From the NCBI GenBank assembly GCA_023053685.1, contig JALIGW010000026.1, forward strand, positions 1,839,884 through 1,903,883: DNA of 64,000 bases, in the 5' to 3' direction. The DNA comes from Diadophis punctatus similis (taxonomy: Eukaryota; Chordata; Lepidosauria; Squamata; Dipsadidae). Under the pieces are notes generated by a model, which saw nothing but the letters and a program-made list of their open reading frames with translations, ran no database searches and was not told the DNA's origin. The first letter of the stretch is position 1. Each line of letters begins with the position of its first letter. The position numbers were made by a program, and so were the translations under genes. Shown one piece after another: positions 21,513-33,892 of the stretch.

Positions 21513-22908
21513 TGGGAAGACTGATGCAGTCACATTTCTTAACAATTTTTAACATCACAGTTGTGAGTCACTGTTTCTTCTTCCTCCCTGTTTTGATGAT
21601 TAAACCTAGCCAGTGGGCAGGCTCGGATTCTTAACCATCCTCATTGTGGCATGCTTGCCTATAAAGGTTTGTGCTTTTTTAAAATGATCCCTGATGCAAT
21701 TTTAAAGAGAGAGAGAGAGAGAAATTAAATTGCAGGGAGCACATATCACCGAGTTGATTAGAGTTAATTTTTATACAGACTTGGGGTAATGGATGGGTCA
21801 TAGCTCATTTTGAATCACCATCTGAGAGAAAACCAAAGAGTGGGATAAGAATGCTTGCTATAAAACCGTTCTGCCTTAAAATATTTACAAGCATTCTGGA
21901 GAAAATAAAATTAGTTCCTAGCATGAATGTCTTCAGAAAAGACGCTTAACTCATAAGCTAATTATTTTTAGTTCCGAGAATGGCATTTTAACTCAAAAAG
22001 AGAGGCACCCGGTTTAATCAATATTTCTTATACCCATTTGAGCTTTTGTGCTTATCCAGTGGTTGATTTCAGACTCCTCAATCCTGTATTATTTACGGGA
22101 AGGCATGTTATCATAAAATAAACCCAAATCTTATGGCTTTTTTGGCATTACGTTGTTTTATAGGTCTGTCAATGCTCTTCAAAACATTGGCTGAGGCTTG
22201 TTGCAAAATCTTTAATGCTGTCCAGCCGCCTCTTACGTCGTCTTAAGTTGAGCACAAATCTCGAATCCTGTTAAGCCAGGCCATGTCAGGTATATGAGAA
22301 ATTCTGCTGGGTCCAATTTGCGAACCGTGATGTCCCAATGGCCAGCCTTCTGCAGATGTCTTCAACTCCCAAAGCCTCAGATATCCTGAGGGTGCAATTC
22401 CCAGACTTGGGAAGGGTTGAGAAGCAGGCTGATTTATGGAATACATAGGTAATTCTCAATGTATGACTGGTTGCTTAGCGACCATTCAGAATGATAATGG
22501 AACTCCCAAAAGGGACCTGAAGTTCGAAGATTCAAAGCAGGATAAATTGGGGTGAATATTCAGAGTCATCAAGTATACTTGATTTGGGACGATATCCCCT
22601 CTTTTCAACCATTGCCTTAAGTTTTGCTTTCCAAGGCTCATCCTAAATGGAAAACTATATCTACAGTGCATTTGGTGTTTTTTTTTTTTTTAATGCAGTT
22701 CATGGTTTTCAGGTTTGCTTTGCCTGGGTCAAAGCGAGGCAAAAAAATTCACGTTTTTCAAGGGAGCGTCTTCGGTTTCAACTTCTGCTGACAATTCTTG
22801 CTTTTCACCACTGGATGGTACTCTTCCGAAAAGAGAAAAAAAAATTAATGAAGGCTTGTTTGAAAAGAAGCAGCTGTAAAATAAACATTTGTAGCAGGGG
22901 CAAAACCT

Positions 22909-22910
<2 letters not shown>
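21513..22910. other. Single-copy intron sequence
   Basis: About 1.4 kb with no clear element apart from a short GA run (21707-21723) and a degenerate trace of the palindromic hAT MITE near 22350-22410. No exon-like frame. Confidence 0.4.

Positions 22911-22984
<74 letters not shown>
22911..22984. repeat. (GT)37 microsatellite
   Basis: Uninterrupted dinucleotide array. Confidence 0.97.
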
Positions 22985-22986
<2 letters not shown>

Positions 22987-22989
22987 GGG

Positions 22990-23100
22990 CCTGTCTCCCA
23001 GAGTTGCGGGTGCTCCATCACTAGAGGTTTTCCAGAAGGGCCTTGCTATAGGGCAAGAGGGCATTACATAGCTATAGGGCACTGCATGCCAAAATAACTA
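22990..23100 (+). mobile_element. CR1 fragment
   Basis: CAGAGTTGCGGGTGCTCCAT and CACTAGAGGTTTTCCAGAA align with the CR1 3' region; the end is missing. Confidence 0.65.
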
Positions 23101-23390
23101 GACACAAAGATCGTTTTCGCCCCATGCTGAACCCCTAATTCCCACAGCGTTGTCTTTTGCCTAAGGATATCTAACCATATAGTAGGACCGTATTACCATG
23201 ATCCTCGTCTTTTCTATTACCTTCTCCTATATTGTTTACGACTATCAGTTGTTGGTTGTATCTTATGACATAAGACTGCTGTAGTTGTGATTTATCACTT
23301 TGCTGCTTGCATGTACACCGAGAGCTTAGGCACTGGAGACAAATTCCTTGTGTGTCCAATCACACTTGGCCAATAAAGAATTCTGTTCTA

Positions 23391-23498
23391 AAAAAGATTG
23401 AGCAATCATTTGACCGGGATAGTATAGGGCTCTTTGCCTTGAGAAGCGGGTTGGACTAGAAGACCTCCGAGGTCCCTTCCAGCCCGATGATTCTATGT
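23391..23498 (+). mobile_element. CR1 3' fragment
   Basis: GGTTGGACTAGAAGACCTCC then GAGGTCCCTTCCAGCCCGAT and a TGATTCTATG tail. Confidence 0.88.
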
Positions 23499-23574
23499 AC
23501 TTTTAACACTGTTGCAAAGGAAAACCACATGGCTAGTTTTGCCTTACTTCCCAAGAGACATTTTCCTTCTTTTT

Positions 23575-23588
23575 CATTTTTCTCTTTC

Positions 23589-23651
<63 letters not shown>

Positions 23652-23667
23652 CTCTCTCTCTCTCTCT

Positions 23668-23750
<83 letters not shown>

Positions 23751-23790
23751 CCCCCCCTCTCTCTTTCTCCTTCCTTCTTTCTTTTTCACT
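23575..23790. repeat. CTTT/CT pyrimidine array
   Basis: About 200 bases of CTTT repeats with a CT block in the middle and CCCCCCCTCTCT at the end. Confidence 0.95.
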
Positions 23791-24540
23791 CTTTTTCCTT
23801 CGGTGGATCACCACCTGCACAGTGTTAATCGATGCTTTAATTTCTGTTCAATGCCACTGGAAACTTTTGCTTGACTCAGGGCAGCCTCTCTTGGCTTTCA
23901 CACAATGGTTGCATAATATATATGTTTTTTTTTTTAAATTTTGGAGGAAAACAGCTTACGCATCCGTTTGCATATCAACAGCCAATCTATGAATCATCTT
24001 AATGGATGTATTTGTATTCTGGGGTCATTGGAGGAGGCAATTCATCCTTTGCTTAAAAACCTCTGACGACAGAAAATGAGATCCTTGGCGTTTTAGCAGG
24101 TATTAGAGGCTGTGTAAGAAAGAAAACCAGTGGTTGCAACATTTCTTGGGCAATTTGACACTTAGGATTTGGGAACAGTGGTGATGTCCATTGCTCCAAG
24201 TTTTCAGTGGGGCTTCGCACAAATCGGGAATGGAAAAAATAAGCCTTAAAAAAAGGCAGGAAATTTGGGTTCAATGGAATGGGATCTATCTACTCAAGAG
24301 GTATAGGGACTTTTTGTGGGAATAAAGAACCTAGATTTAGTTTCAAAGCGAATGCTTTGAAATTAAACTCACTCAATATAAGGGAAGAACAGTGGATGAA
24401 ACTTAGATTTCTTACACTCCATTTTGCTGTTTGCTTATCGGAGAGATCGGTCTGTGTTTTGGTGGCTTTTTATTTTTGTAATAATTTAGTTGAAGTTTAT
24501 AGATACAAGAAAAATTAATACTATATGTCTGTCCTCTCTG
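23791..24540. other. Single-copy intron sequence
   Basis: No repeat family recognised and no supported exon. Confidence 0.4.
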
Positions 24541-24545
24541 TCATA

Positions 24546-24574
24546 GCTACCTACCTACCTACCTACCTACCTAC

Positions 24575-24664
<90 letters not shown>

Positions 24665-24695
24665 ATCATCTATCTATCTATCTATCTATCTATCG

Positions 24696-24727
<32 letters not shown>
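24546..24727. repeat. ACCT then ATCT tetranucleotide array
   Basis: About 7 ACCT units followed by about 37 ATCT (GATA-type) units with one TATATCATC and one CGATC interruption. Confidence 0.96.
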
Positions 24728-24728
<1 letters not shown>

Positions 24729-24814
24729 CCATTTGTCCATCGCTACTCAAAATAAGAGAGAAAGAGAGAGAGAAAAAGGAGAGGAAAAAGATCTATCTAT
24801 CATTATCTATCTAT

Positions 24815-25098
24815 CATTATCTATAATAGATATATATATATATTATATATATATGATATATATATATATATAATATATAAATATAAATATAAATATAAAT
24901 ATAAATATAAATATAAATATTAATAATATTAATATAAATATAAATATTAATAATATTAATATTAATATTAATATTAATAATATTAATATTAATATTAATA
25001 TTAATATTAATATTAATATTAATATTAATATTAATATTAATATTAATATTAATATTAATATTAATAATATAAATATAATATATATATTATATATATAT
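24815..25098. repeat. AT-only satellite-like block
   Basis: Almost 280 bases of A and T only: TATATA, then ATAAAT repeats, then ATTAAT repeats, then TATATA again. It is highly self-complementary. Confidence 0.93.
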
Positions 25099-25265
25099 CA
25101 CTAGGCTCAAGGTTGACTCAGCCTTCCATCCTTCCGAGGTGGGTAAAATGAGGACCCAGATTGTTGGGGGCAATATGCTGAACTCTGTAAACCGCTTAGA
25201 GAGGGCTGTAAAGCACTATGAAGCGGTATATAAGTAAAGTGCTATTGCTAAAGTGCTATTGCTAT
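25099..25265 (+). mobile_element. 5'-truncated tRNA-SINE
   Basis: Only the part from the B-box side onward remains: GGCTCAAGGTTGACTCAGCC to AAAGTGCTATTGCTA. Confidence 0.9.
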
Positions 25266-25421
25266 CTATCTATCATTATCTATCATCTATATTTCTATCT
25301 GTGAAGTTTCCAAAAGATGCCCTAATTAATTCATGAGCCACAAGCCAAGCTTTCAAGTTGCCACTATCATCCATTCACCCACCTATTAGCACTCTCTGTC
25401 TGTAGCTATTGTCTGTTTATA

Positions 25422-25496
<75 letters not shown>

Positions 25497-25545
25497 ATCC
25501 ATCCATCCATCCATCCATCCATCCATCCATCCATCCATCCTTCTA
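25422..25545. repeat. ATCT array followed by CATC array
   Basis: About 19 ATCT units then about 11 CATC units. Confidence 0.95.
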
Positions 25546-25553
25546 TCCATCCA

Positions 25554-25845
25554 AAATAGAATAACAAGGGAGGGATCTTTGAGGTCTTCTAATCTAATTC
25601 CCCTGTTCAAGCAGGAGACCTCTTCCTCCCCCTCCTCCTCTCCACACACCCCACTCCCTTCTAGCACTGATGATGTTCCCTAGTTGGGTAATGAAACATC
25701 TGTAAGAAAACCACCAAGCTCAGAAAGCACCCTCGTTTCAACCCTGAGCCACCAACTTTCTCCTTTATTGATACAGATACAGATTGACAGAGTTGGAAGG
25801 GACCTTGTAGGTCATCTAGTCCAACCCCCCGCCCATAATGATCCT
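25554..25845 (-). mobile_element. CR1 ends with a dispersed-repeat piece between
   Basis: CR1 3' ends in minus orientation at 25554-25622 and 25783-25845. Between them is CTAGCACTGATGATGTTCCC, TTGGGTAATGAAACATCTG and AAACCACCAAGCTCAGAAAG, the same dispersed repeat as at 38600-39150. Confidence 0.75.
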
Positions 25846-26039
25846 GTGAGATTGCCTTCTATTTTACTTTGGGTTTTTTGGATGTTTAAGGGTGTGCGTT
25901 GGAGCTGTGCCTTCAGTTCCTTATTTAATTCTGGTTTTATTCTCTCCAAAACTCGATGCATTTGCTTTGCGATGGCTGTAAAAAGTTTCTGCTTCATCAC
26001 TGCACCGAGCTTAATTGAGAGCTGCAGTTTTAATTCAGG

Positions 26040-26215
26040 GTTCCGGTGGGCACAATATTTTATCCTTGCTGTTGCCAAGTTGCATTTATGGATTATTATG
26101 TCCTGATGGATTTGGTGTTTTATTTTTGCTGTTACAAAGTTGCATGTTGTATGATGGACACAATTTTTCTTGCTGTTACACAGTTGCATTGATGGATCAT
26201 TGTAGCAGTGAAAGA
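26040..26215. repeat. Degenerate short tandem repeat
   Basis: TTGCTGTTACAAAGTTGCAT and close variants recur around 26067, 26129 and 26172 with TGATGGAT between them. Confidence 0.55.
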
Positions 26216-26546
26216 AAAATATTTATGGATTCCTGTTCTTCTTTTATTTATTTATATCAAATTGCAACCTATTCAATCAACAAATGTTTCCCTTAGTGTT
26301 CTGTTATTCTATAAAAGAGAATTGGATGCTTTGGTGTTGACAGAGTAATAATCAATACCCATTTTCTTTTGTACATAATCTGTACTTTTCAGTAATTACT
26401 TGATGGGTCAAATATGTAGGGAATGGGTGGTTAAATTTGATGTAAAAAATGATGGCGATCTGCAATCTTTTTACCTGGGAGAGTGTAACTGAGAAGTAGA
26501 GATCAGAGGGAGTTAAAAAAAAAGCAGATGTTGTAGATATATAATA

Positions 26547-27030
26547 TGTCTTGGTTGAACACCAGAAGAAGTTGAGAACTTCAGAAGGCCATGGGGCAGT
26601 TATCCAAGGCCATTCTCATCTCTTTGGCTCAGAAACAAGTTCTTTGAGAGTCCTTGGACCAGAGAGGCCAGACAGGGATTGGGGTGTCTTCTCCATCCAT
26701 TTATATGACATGTCTTGGTTGGACATCAGAAGAAGTTGAGAACTTCAGAAGGCCATGTGGCAATTATCCAAGACTATCTTGTCTGTCTGTGTGTCTCAGA
26801 AACAAGTTCTTTGAGAGTCCTTGGACCAGAGAGGCCAGACAGGGATTGGGGTGTCTTCTCTATTCTATGGTATGTCTTGGTTGGACATCAGAAGAAATTG
26901 AGAACTTCAGAACTTCATGTGGCAGTTATCCAAGACTATCTTATCTCTTTGGCTCAGAAATATGTTCTTTGAAGGTCCTGAGACCAGAGAGGCCGAGCAG
27001 GGATTTGGGTGTCTCCATCACTTTATCCAA
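26547..27030. repeat. Three-unit tandem repeat, about 163-bp period
   Basis: Units start at 26547, 26711 and 26873 with TGTCTTGGTTGGACATCAGA, followed by AAGTTGAGAACTTCAGAAGG, GTTCTTTGAGAGTCCTTGGA and GACAGGGATTGGGGTGTCTT. The first unit differs slightly and the third diverges at its right. It translates openly over two units, but the 164/162-base spacing breaks a continuous protein repeat. Family not recognised. Confidence 0.88.
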
Positions 27031-27480
27031 AACAACCTCCCTTCCAGAGTTGGATGAAACCGTCTCGGCCATGAGCAGTTGAAGACCTCCAGTAAGCTTG
27101 ATAAAATTGAACTGTACTGCATACATCAACTCTCAAAACCCGTTGACAATTCATGATGACCAAATAAAGCTGCCGAGGTTCTTAGGAAGTGGCTAGACAG
27201 GAGGAAGGAAGTGGGAATGAGACAAGCGAAGGTCTTTAGATGGTGCTGCTGCAGCTGCACTGGCAATTGCTGTGGTTGCTCCCGTGGTTAGTGTTGAAAT
27301 ATCTCCAGAACAGTGAAATCTTGTGGAATTGATGGGATGTGATTTGCTCTTTGTGGCTTTAAAAATGGGTTGGGACCAGGGGTTATTTGAGTGATTCTAG
27401 CAAGATCCTTACCGTTTGTTTGTAAGGACAGATATTATTCATAATTGTTTTGTGTAGCGTTTTATATTGGTCTTTAAACT
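27031..27480. other. Single-copy intron sequence
   Basis: Nothing recognised; no supported exon. Confidence 0.4.
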
Positions 27481-27595
27481 CTGTTTATTCATATCTATTC
27501 ATATCCATCCATCCATCCACCCATAACTCCATCCCCCCCACTCCATCTGCCTGCCTGCCTACCTACCTATTTAGATGAGACCATCTATCTATGGG

Positions 27596-27845
<250 letters not shown>

Positions 27846-28540
27846 CTTAATCTCAGTTATTTAGTGGTCTGTTCCTCCTCCTCTTCTCCCCTGGATGGTT
27901 CATTACAATCCAATAAAAACCAAATGAAATATCAATATACAGACATATTAAAATGACCCCTAATCAATTTAACGCTGTATAGTTTGTAACTATGGTAAGA
28001 ATCCTTTTGGAGGGTAAGGGAGGGTTTTTAAAATTCAGAAGACAAAATATGTTTTTACCGCCTGAATTTTATTTATTAAACATTTTAAAGCCGCTCAATA
28101 GTTGTAACTCTCTGGGTGGTACAATAAAACACACTAAAAATACCATTAAAATAGAAACACATACAGTAAAATGAAATAAAACGGAAACAGCCGACCAGCT
28201 AGACAGCAGCAAGATGTTCGTTCAACATTATTACATTTTTTATGTTTAAATATTTTATGGAAATACCACTCTGCATCTTCCTGGGGGTAGGTTATTTTGT
28301 AATTATTATGGCCATTATTTTTCCATTCCAACTCTTGTGCAACTGATTTATTTATCCCTGAAGCCCAACACAGCAGACCGGTGAAATCTACGGGAAGCTT
28401 AACTTCGCTACGATGTCTAATGTCACATCTCTCTTCTTAATCATTTGGTTTGTTTGTTTTTGTTTTTGCAGAAGTTGTAAATATTTTGATCTAAAAGCTT
28501 AAATTCTTTCCCCAAATTCAAAACAGAATTGGGCAGTGAA
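27846..28540. other. Single-copy intron sequence
   Basis: AT-rich; nothing recognised. Confidence 0.4.
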
Positions 28541-28610
28541 AGAGAGGTCACATGACTTTGGGACACAACGACAGTCATAAATGTGAACCAGTTGCCAAGT
28601 GCCTGGATTA
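28541..28610 (-). mobile_element. MITE trace
   Basis: ACATGACTTTGGGACACAAC, GACAGTCATAAATGTGA and CCAGTTGCCAAGTGCCTGGA match the middle of the AGTCCTCGACTTAC MITE. Confidence 0.6.
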
Positions 28611-28894
28611 TTTATTTTTTAAATTTAACTTTATGGTTTTATCTTAGAGAATAAAATACAGGACAGTATAACAAACAAACAAACAAACAAACAAACAAAC
28701 TGAAACAAAACAAAAAATGTATATTCAACCCTAACAACAACAACATTAGTGTACAAAAATGGAGAAGAAAGGAGTCAACTGAATTTAACATTTAACATGT
28801 ACCCACCCTGGTGTTGAAAGAAAATAGAAAGCAATAAATTCTCCTCCACTTTTACAGTATATCTATACCTACATATCTCTATCTATCTCTAACT

Positions 28895-29200
<306 letters not shown>

Positions 29201-29424
29201 GGTATCATCTAAGAAAAAAGAAATCAATAGGTTGAGCTAAACATTGCACCGATCTTCAAATCCCTCTGTTTAACCCTCTGTTATTATATTTCGCGCGTAG
29301 AAAGTCCACGAACCGTTTCCCATCTCTTACAATAGCTGTCTAAGTCCATTATCTCTAATCAAAGCAGTTTATTTGACCACCTCTGCTAATTCAGTAAAAT
29401 TTCAAAATCCATTCTTCAAGAGGG

Positions 29425-29573
29425 GCGTCCGAATTTTCATCACGGGACCACGGGGAAGCCGCACCGGTCGTACGTGTGAAAAGCGGCCCTAAGTCACTTT
29501 TCTTTTTCCAGTGACGTCGTCACTTCGGACGGTCATTAAATGAACTGTTGTAAGTCGAGGGCTACCTGTATAT
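29425..29573 (-). mobile_element. MITE, right-end half
   Basis: CCAGTGACGTCGTCACTTCG, GGTCATTAAATGAACTGTTG and the end GTAAGTCGAGGGCTACCTG. Confidence 0.82.
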
Positions 29574-29954
29574 ATAGAATATAGGCCATCTGGGTCCAGC
29601 ATGTGGCCTTCCCAGAGTTGTGGTCTCGTAGAAGCAAAATGTTCGACCAACGTCTCCGTGAAGTCGCTGCCGAGAACCCCAAAGCTTTCTTTCCCCATCC
29701 TGGCTGGTTTCACTTAACGTGGCGTCGCCTTTTCAACACAACCGGGTTACTGGAAAGCCATTTTAAGTAGGTCACACATCTTCTGAGTGCCTTGTGTGTT
29801 TTGTTGCTGCTTAGGAAGGAAAGGGGAACGTGTGCGGTTGTGTGAGTGTGTGTGTTCCTTGTGGCATCTGAATCGGAAAAGCATTTGTCAAAGCTGTGGT
29901 GGGTATCTGTTGTGTTCCCTGTTGTGCTCTTTTAGCTACCCTCTTGATGCAGCT

Positions 29955-30160
29955 AATTCCTCAACTTGGGATCGGCACTAAGTGAAGCCGTTGTTAGCTG
30001 CGATTTTAGGACCGTTTTTGCATGGAATTGTTAAGCGAACCACACAGTCATTCGCAAACTAGCCGGAGCACGCCAGCGAAATGGTCCTTTTTTCCCAGTG
30101 CCGTCGTAACTTTGAACAGTCACTAAATGAACTGTTTTAAGTCGAGGACTGTCTGTATAC
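29955..30160 (-). mobile_element. MITE, diverged copy
   Basis: CAGTGCCGTCGTAACTTTGA and TTAAGTCGAGGACTGTCTG at the right; the left part is rearranged. Confidence 0.75.
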
Positions 30161-30715
30161 CTTTGGGGCTGAAAATGCACCAAGGGTTTTTTCCCCCCTT
30201 TTTTCTTTCCAGTTTCTTTTAACAACCCTAGAAACAACTTTGGAAGAATCTTAGCTCCTCCTTGTTCAACTACCCATCCAATTCTGCATCGGATTTTCTT
30301 TTTCTTTTCTTTTCTTTTCTCCCTTCGGATGCAATTTGATCTTTAGGGCCTGTTCCTCTTTTTATGGAACCATTAACTCTTTCCTCTCCGCTGCATTTGG
30401 AAAGAGTTTTATACTTGGAAGCTGGCTGGGGATGGCAAAGAGGTGATTTACTGGTTTATTTCCTTTTATTTCATGCATTCCCAGCGGCTCGTAAGATGCT
30501 CCAGGCCACATACGTGGTAATTTGGGTTAAAATAAATGCATGGAGACGATAAAACCAAAGTCATATGTTGTAAATACTTCGAATTCTCCCGTCTTTTTTA
30601 GACGGACTGTAGAGGGCTGCTGTGCTGTGTGCGTGTGTGACAGGTTGTGGTGGGTGTATTTATTTTCTCTTGTTCCAACAAAACCAGGGCTTATGTTCTG
30701 CTATGGCGTTAGGCT
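30161..30715. other. Single-copy intron sequence
   Basis: Short TTTTC run at 30298-30320; nothing else recognised. Confidence 0.4.
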
Positions 30716-30717
30716 TT

Positions 30718-31074
30718 TTAATCAGTGGAACGGCTTGCCTCCAGAAATTGTGGGTGCTCCATCACTGGAGGTTTTCAAGAAGAGACTGGACAGCCATTTA
30801 TCCGAAATAGATAGTCTTTGACTTACAACGGTTTGTTTAGTGACCCTTCAAAGTTACAACAGCACTGAAAAAAGTGACTTATGACCATTTTTCACACTTA
30901 ACGACCGTTGCAGCATCCCCATGGTCATGTGATCAAAATTCAGATGTTTGGCAACTATGACCGTTGTAGTGTTCCAGATTAAAATTGGGTTAGTTATGTG
31001 CCTCGACGTACGACCGTCATAACTTACCATAGAAATTCCAGGTTCCATTATGGTCATAAGTCCAGAACAACCTG
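30718..31074 (+). mobile_element. CR1 fragment joined to a MITE
   Basis: CR1 (AATCAGTGGAACGGCTTGCC to GACAGCCATTTATCCGAAAT) stops at about 30808 and is followed immediately by MITE sequence (AGTCTTTGACTTACAACGG) to GGTCATAAGTCCAGAACAAC at about 31070. The CR1 3' end is missing, so the MITE either inserted into it or the pair was joined by a deletion. Confidence 0.8.
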
Positions 31075-32091
31075 TACTGATGTTAAGTTGGCGAGTTTGT
31101 TTTGGAGTTACTTGATCTGCATTGCAAACCTCCAGAGCAACAGTAGATGGTATCAGAGAGTGAACAGAAAAACTCTAAATTTTGCTGCCATCTAATGGCT
31201 GTTCAGAGCATTGCATCCTATTGTAACATTGGATTTTATTCAGAGAGTAAAATAGAATTGCCGTTTTTTTTGCATCGATACCAAGCTAAAGGTTACAGCT
31301 TTCATTCTGGTGACCCAAACCCAGCCTGAACCTGGATTGTAAAACCATGGTCAAATCATGGCTTGGTTCGAATCCTAGCCTAAAATGGGTATATAAGATT
31401 TAATGCTTCAGGAAGACCAACATAGATGTGTTAGCATTGTCAGATTTCTTGGAGGGCTGTACGTTGTGTGAATCCAGTAACCGTGTTACATTAGCCTGGA
31501 TTTGGACCCATATTTTCCTACTTAAAAAAAATGAGGTTGTGCCTTTTTTCTTTTGGCTTTCTGTCCCCTCCTCTTCCAGATTGTTTTCCCCACCACACAT
31601 AGTTTCCTTCCTCAAATACAACTGGTATTTATTTATTTGAGCGAGAGGGTTTTTCAAATAACCCCCCAACAGCATGTCAAGATAGAAAACACACTTGCTG
31701 GTGCCTTAATGAGATCATGATTTTGTCTGCAGTTGAAGGGTGTGCTTGGCCGACATGCGTTTTTCTGCTGTGGGACCCTCGTTCTCTCAAAGACGAGATT
31801 GTGCATGACCTGGGTTGTGTCCCCATAGCGCTGGTCATCTACTAGGATGTTGGAAGCGGCCCCAGAAACCATCTGCCTCACCTCTGTTGGGAGTAGACGC
31901 TGAGTTTGACGGAGCTTCCACTGATACACACATGCATATTCTCTTAAATCTAAGATGCCCTCCAGGGGTTTTGTTCTCCAGCCAGAGAGGAGGACAGATG
32001 GTCAAAATCTTAACCTTCTCACCTCCAAGAACTGAGGAGATATCACTGTTCTGGCCCCAAAGCCCTCACAAGCTTTGGGGAGCCAAATGTT
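31075..32091. other. Single-copy intron sequence
   Basis: About 1 kb with no recognisable repeat; frames here have no recognisable protein. Confidence 0.4.
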
Positions 32092-32099
32092 CTATAGAG

Positions 32100-32232
32100 C
32101 AGGGGTCCCCAACCTTGGCAACTTTAAGCCCGGAGGACTTCAACTCCCAGAATTCCCCAGCCAGCAGCTGGCTGGGGAATTCTGGGAGTTGAAGTCCTCC
32201 AGGCTTAAAGTTGCCAAGGTTGGGGACCCCTG
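32100..32232. mobile_element. Palindromic hAT-type MITE, well preserved
   Basis: 133-bp near-perfect palindrome: CAGGGGTCCCCAACCTTGGC at the left and its complement at the right, meeting at CCAGCCAGCAGCTGGCTGG. Flanks CTATAGAG (32092-32099) and GTATAGAG (32233-32240) are an 8-bp target duplication with one mismatch, as expected for hAT. High arm identity suggests recent insertion. Confidence 0.93.
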
Positions 32233-32394
32233 GTATAGAGGTCCACCATTCTCCCTTGAAGTCTCCTTAGAAATGGGAGAAGAACATGCAAGATTATGGT
32301 CCTTTTGTCAATTTTTTTTAAAATCAACAATTTAATTTGGTTTGTTTTTTTTTTGAAGACATCACCTCTACATTGTGGGCTCTAAGGATCCACA

Positions 32395-32830
32395 GCTTAT
32401 TCTCCACAGCATTTGAGGGCAGGACAAGAAGTAGCAGGGAGAAGATCTTTATAAAGGGAGAAGCAACCTTAGAGCTAAGGAGAAATTTCCTGACAATGAG
32501 AGCAATTAGGTTTGCCTCCAGAAGTTGTGGGTGGTCCATCACTGGAGGTTTTCAAGAAGAGCATGGCAGCTGTTTGTCTGGGATGGTGTTGGGTCTCCTT
32601 CTTACGCAGGGGGGTTGGACTAGAAGACCTCCAGGGTCCCTTCCAACTGTTCTTCTGTTAATCAGTGGAACGGAAGTTGCCTCCAGAAGTTGTGGGTGCT
32701 CCATCACTGGAGGCTTTCAAGAAGAGGTTAGACAACCAGTTGACTGGGATGGTATAAGGCCTCCTGCCTTGAGCAGGAGGTTAGACTAGAAGACCTCCGA
32801 GGTCCCTTCCAGCTCTGTGATTTTACTTTT
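32395..32830 (+). mobile_element. Two tandem CR1 3' ends
   Basis: First copy 32395-32658 (CATTTGAGGGCAGGACAAGA to CTTCTGTTAATC), second 32660-32825 (AATCAGTGGAACGGAAGTTG to CTGTGATTTTA). They are joined head to tail. Confidence 0.88.
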
Positions 32831-33237
32831 GATGTTTTAAAATGAGTTGAGGAAGGAGGTTGTTTTAGCTTCTGCGTCTGGCCTTGTAACCCATGGATAC
32901 AACTCTCAAACAGAAAACTAGATGCCCCACCCTGGCGTAAGAAAAAAGACTCCCGAAGGTAGTTTGGTCATGTCCTCCTGACGTGACTCATTGCAAGATT
33001 GGCACAAGGTCACCCGTGGGATTACTCCCCCAGTGGAACAGGTTGTAAAACTGAGGTAAGAGGAAGACGAACATGCTCACTAGCCTTGGTGTCCCAACCC
33101 CTCCAAGGAACATCTCCGTGTTTTCATTAAAAATAATGAAAGTCTCAATTGTCCCACCCATCCTAAACATTTCCATTTCGGTCACGAAGCTCTGGAAATA
33201 TTGTCTGAATTTCTACTCATCTCAGCAAGGGTGGAAT
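32831..33237. other. Single-copy intron sequence
   Basis: Nothing recognised; no supported exon. Confidence 0.4.
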
Positions 33238-33892
33238 GTGAGGAAGAGGAGGAGGAGGAGGTGGGGGAGAAGGAGAAGGGAGGAAGAAAACGGAAAGATG
33301 GAACAGGAGAAGGAGAGAAGGAGAGGGAGAAGGAGAGAAAGAGAAGGGAAGAAAGAAAGGGAGGAGGAGGAGAAAGAAAAGGGAAAGGAGGAGAATGAGA
33401 AAGGGAGAAGGAAAGAATGGGAGAAGGAGACAGAAAAGGGGAGAAGGAGAAGGAAAGGAAAATGGGAGAAGAAAAGAAGGAGAAGGAGAATGGGAGAAGG
33501 AGACAGAAAAGGGAAAGGAGAAGGAGAAAGGGAGAAGGAAAGAAGGAGGAGAAAGGGAGAAGTAGAAGAAGAAGACAGAAATGGGGAGAAGGGAAGAATG
33601 AGAAGGGAAGGGAAAAAGGAGGAGGGGAGAAGCAGAAGGCGAGAAAGAGAATGGGAGGAGCAGAAGAAGGAGAAGGGAAGGAAAATGCGAGAAGGAGAAG
33701 AGGAGAAGGAAAGAAGGAGAAGAAGAAGGGGAGAAGAAGGCAGAAATGGGGAGAAGGAGAAGGGAAGGGAAAAAGGAGGAGGAGGGGAGAAGAAGCAGAA
33801 GGCGAGAAAGAGAAAGGGGGGAGGAGAAGAAAGAGAAAGGAAGGAGGAGGAGAAGAAGAAGGAAGAGGAGGAGAAGAAGAAAAAGTTGTGCT
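33238..33892. repeat. 650-bp polypurine tract
   Basis: Almost pure G/A on the plus strand (GGAGAAGGAGAAGGGAAAG-type), with a few C and T interruptions. The very long Glu/Lys/Arg frames on + and Ser/Phe/Pro frames on - are low-complexity artefacts. Confidence 0.95.

Noticed and set aside
20899..21558. 219- and 199-codon Tyr-Ser-Ile-Leu-Phe frames on the minus strand
   Set aside because: Translation of AGAAT pentamers, which lack stop codons in all frames. Not genes.
25812..26189. 125-codon frame with LQRTPLNIQK and repeated CNL/CNF words
   Set aside because: Overlaps a CR1 end and a degenerate tandem repeat, lacks splice context and has no domain; probably chance.
26654..27082. 142-codon frame over the 163-bp tandem repeat
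   Set aside because: The unit length is not a multiple of three in every unit, so the repeats are not read in one frame; no known protein resembles it.
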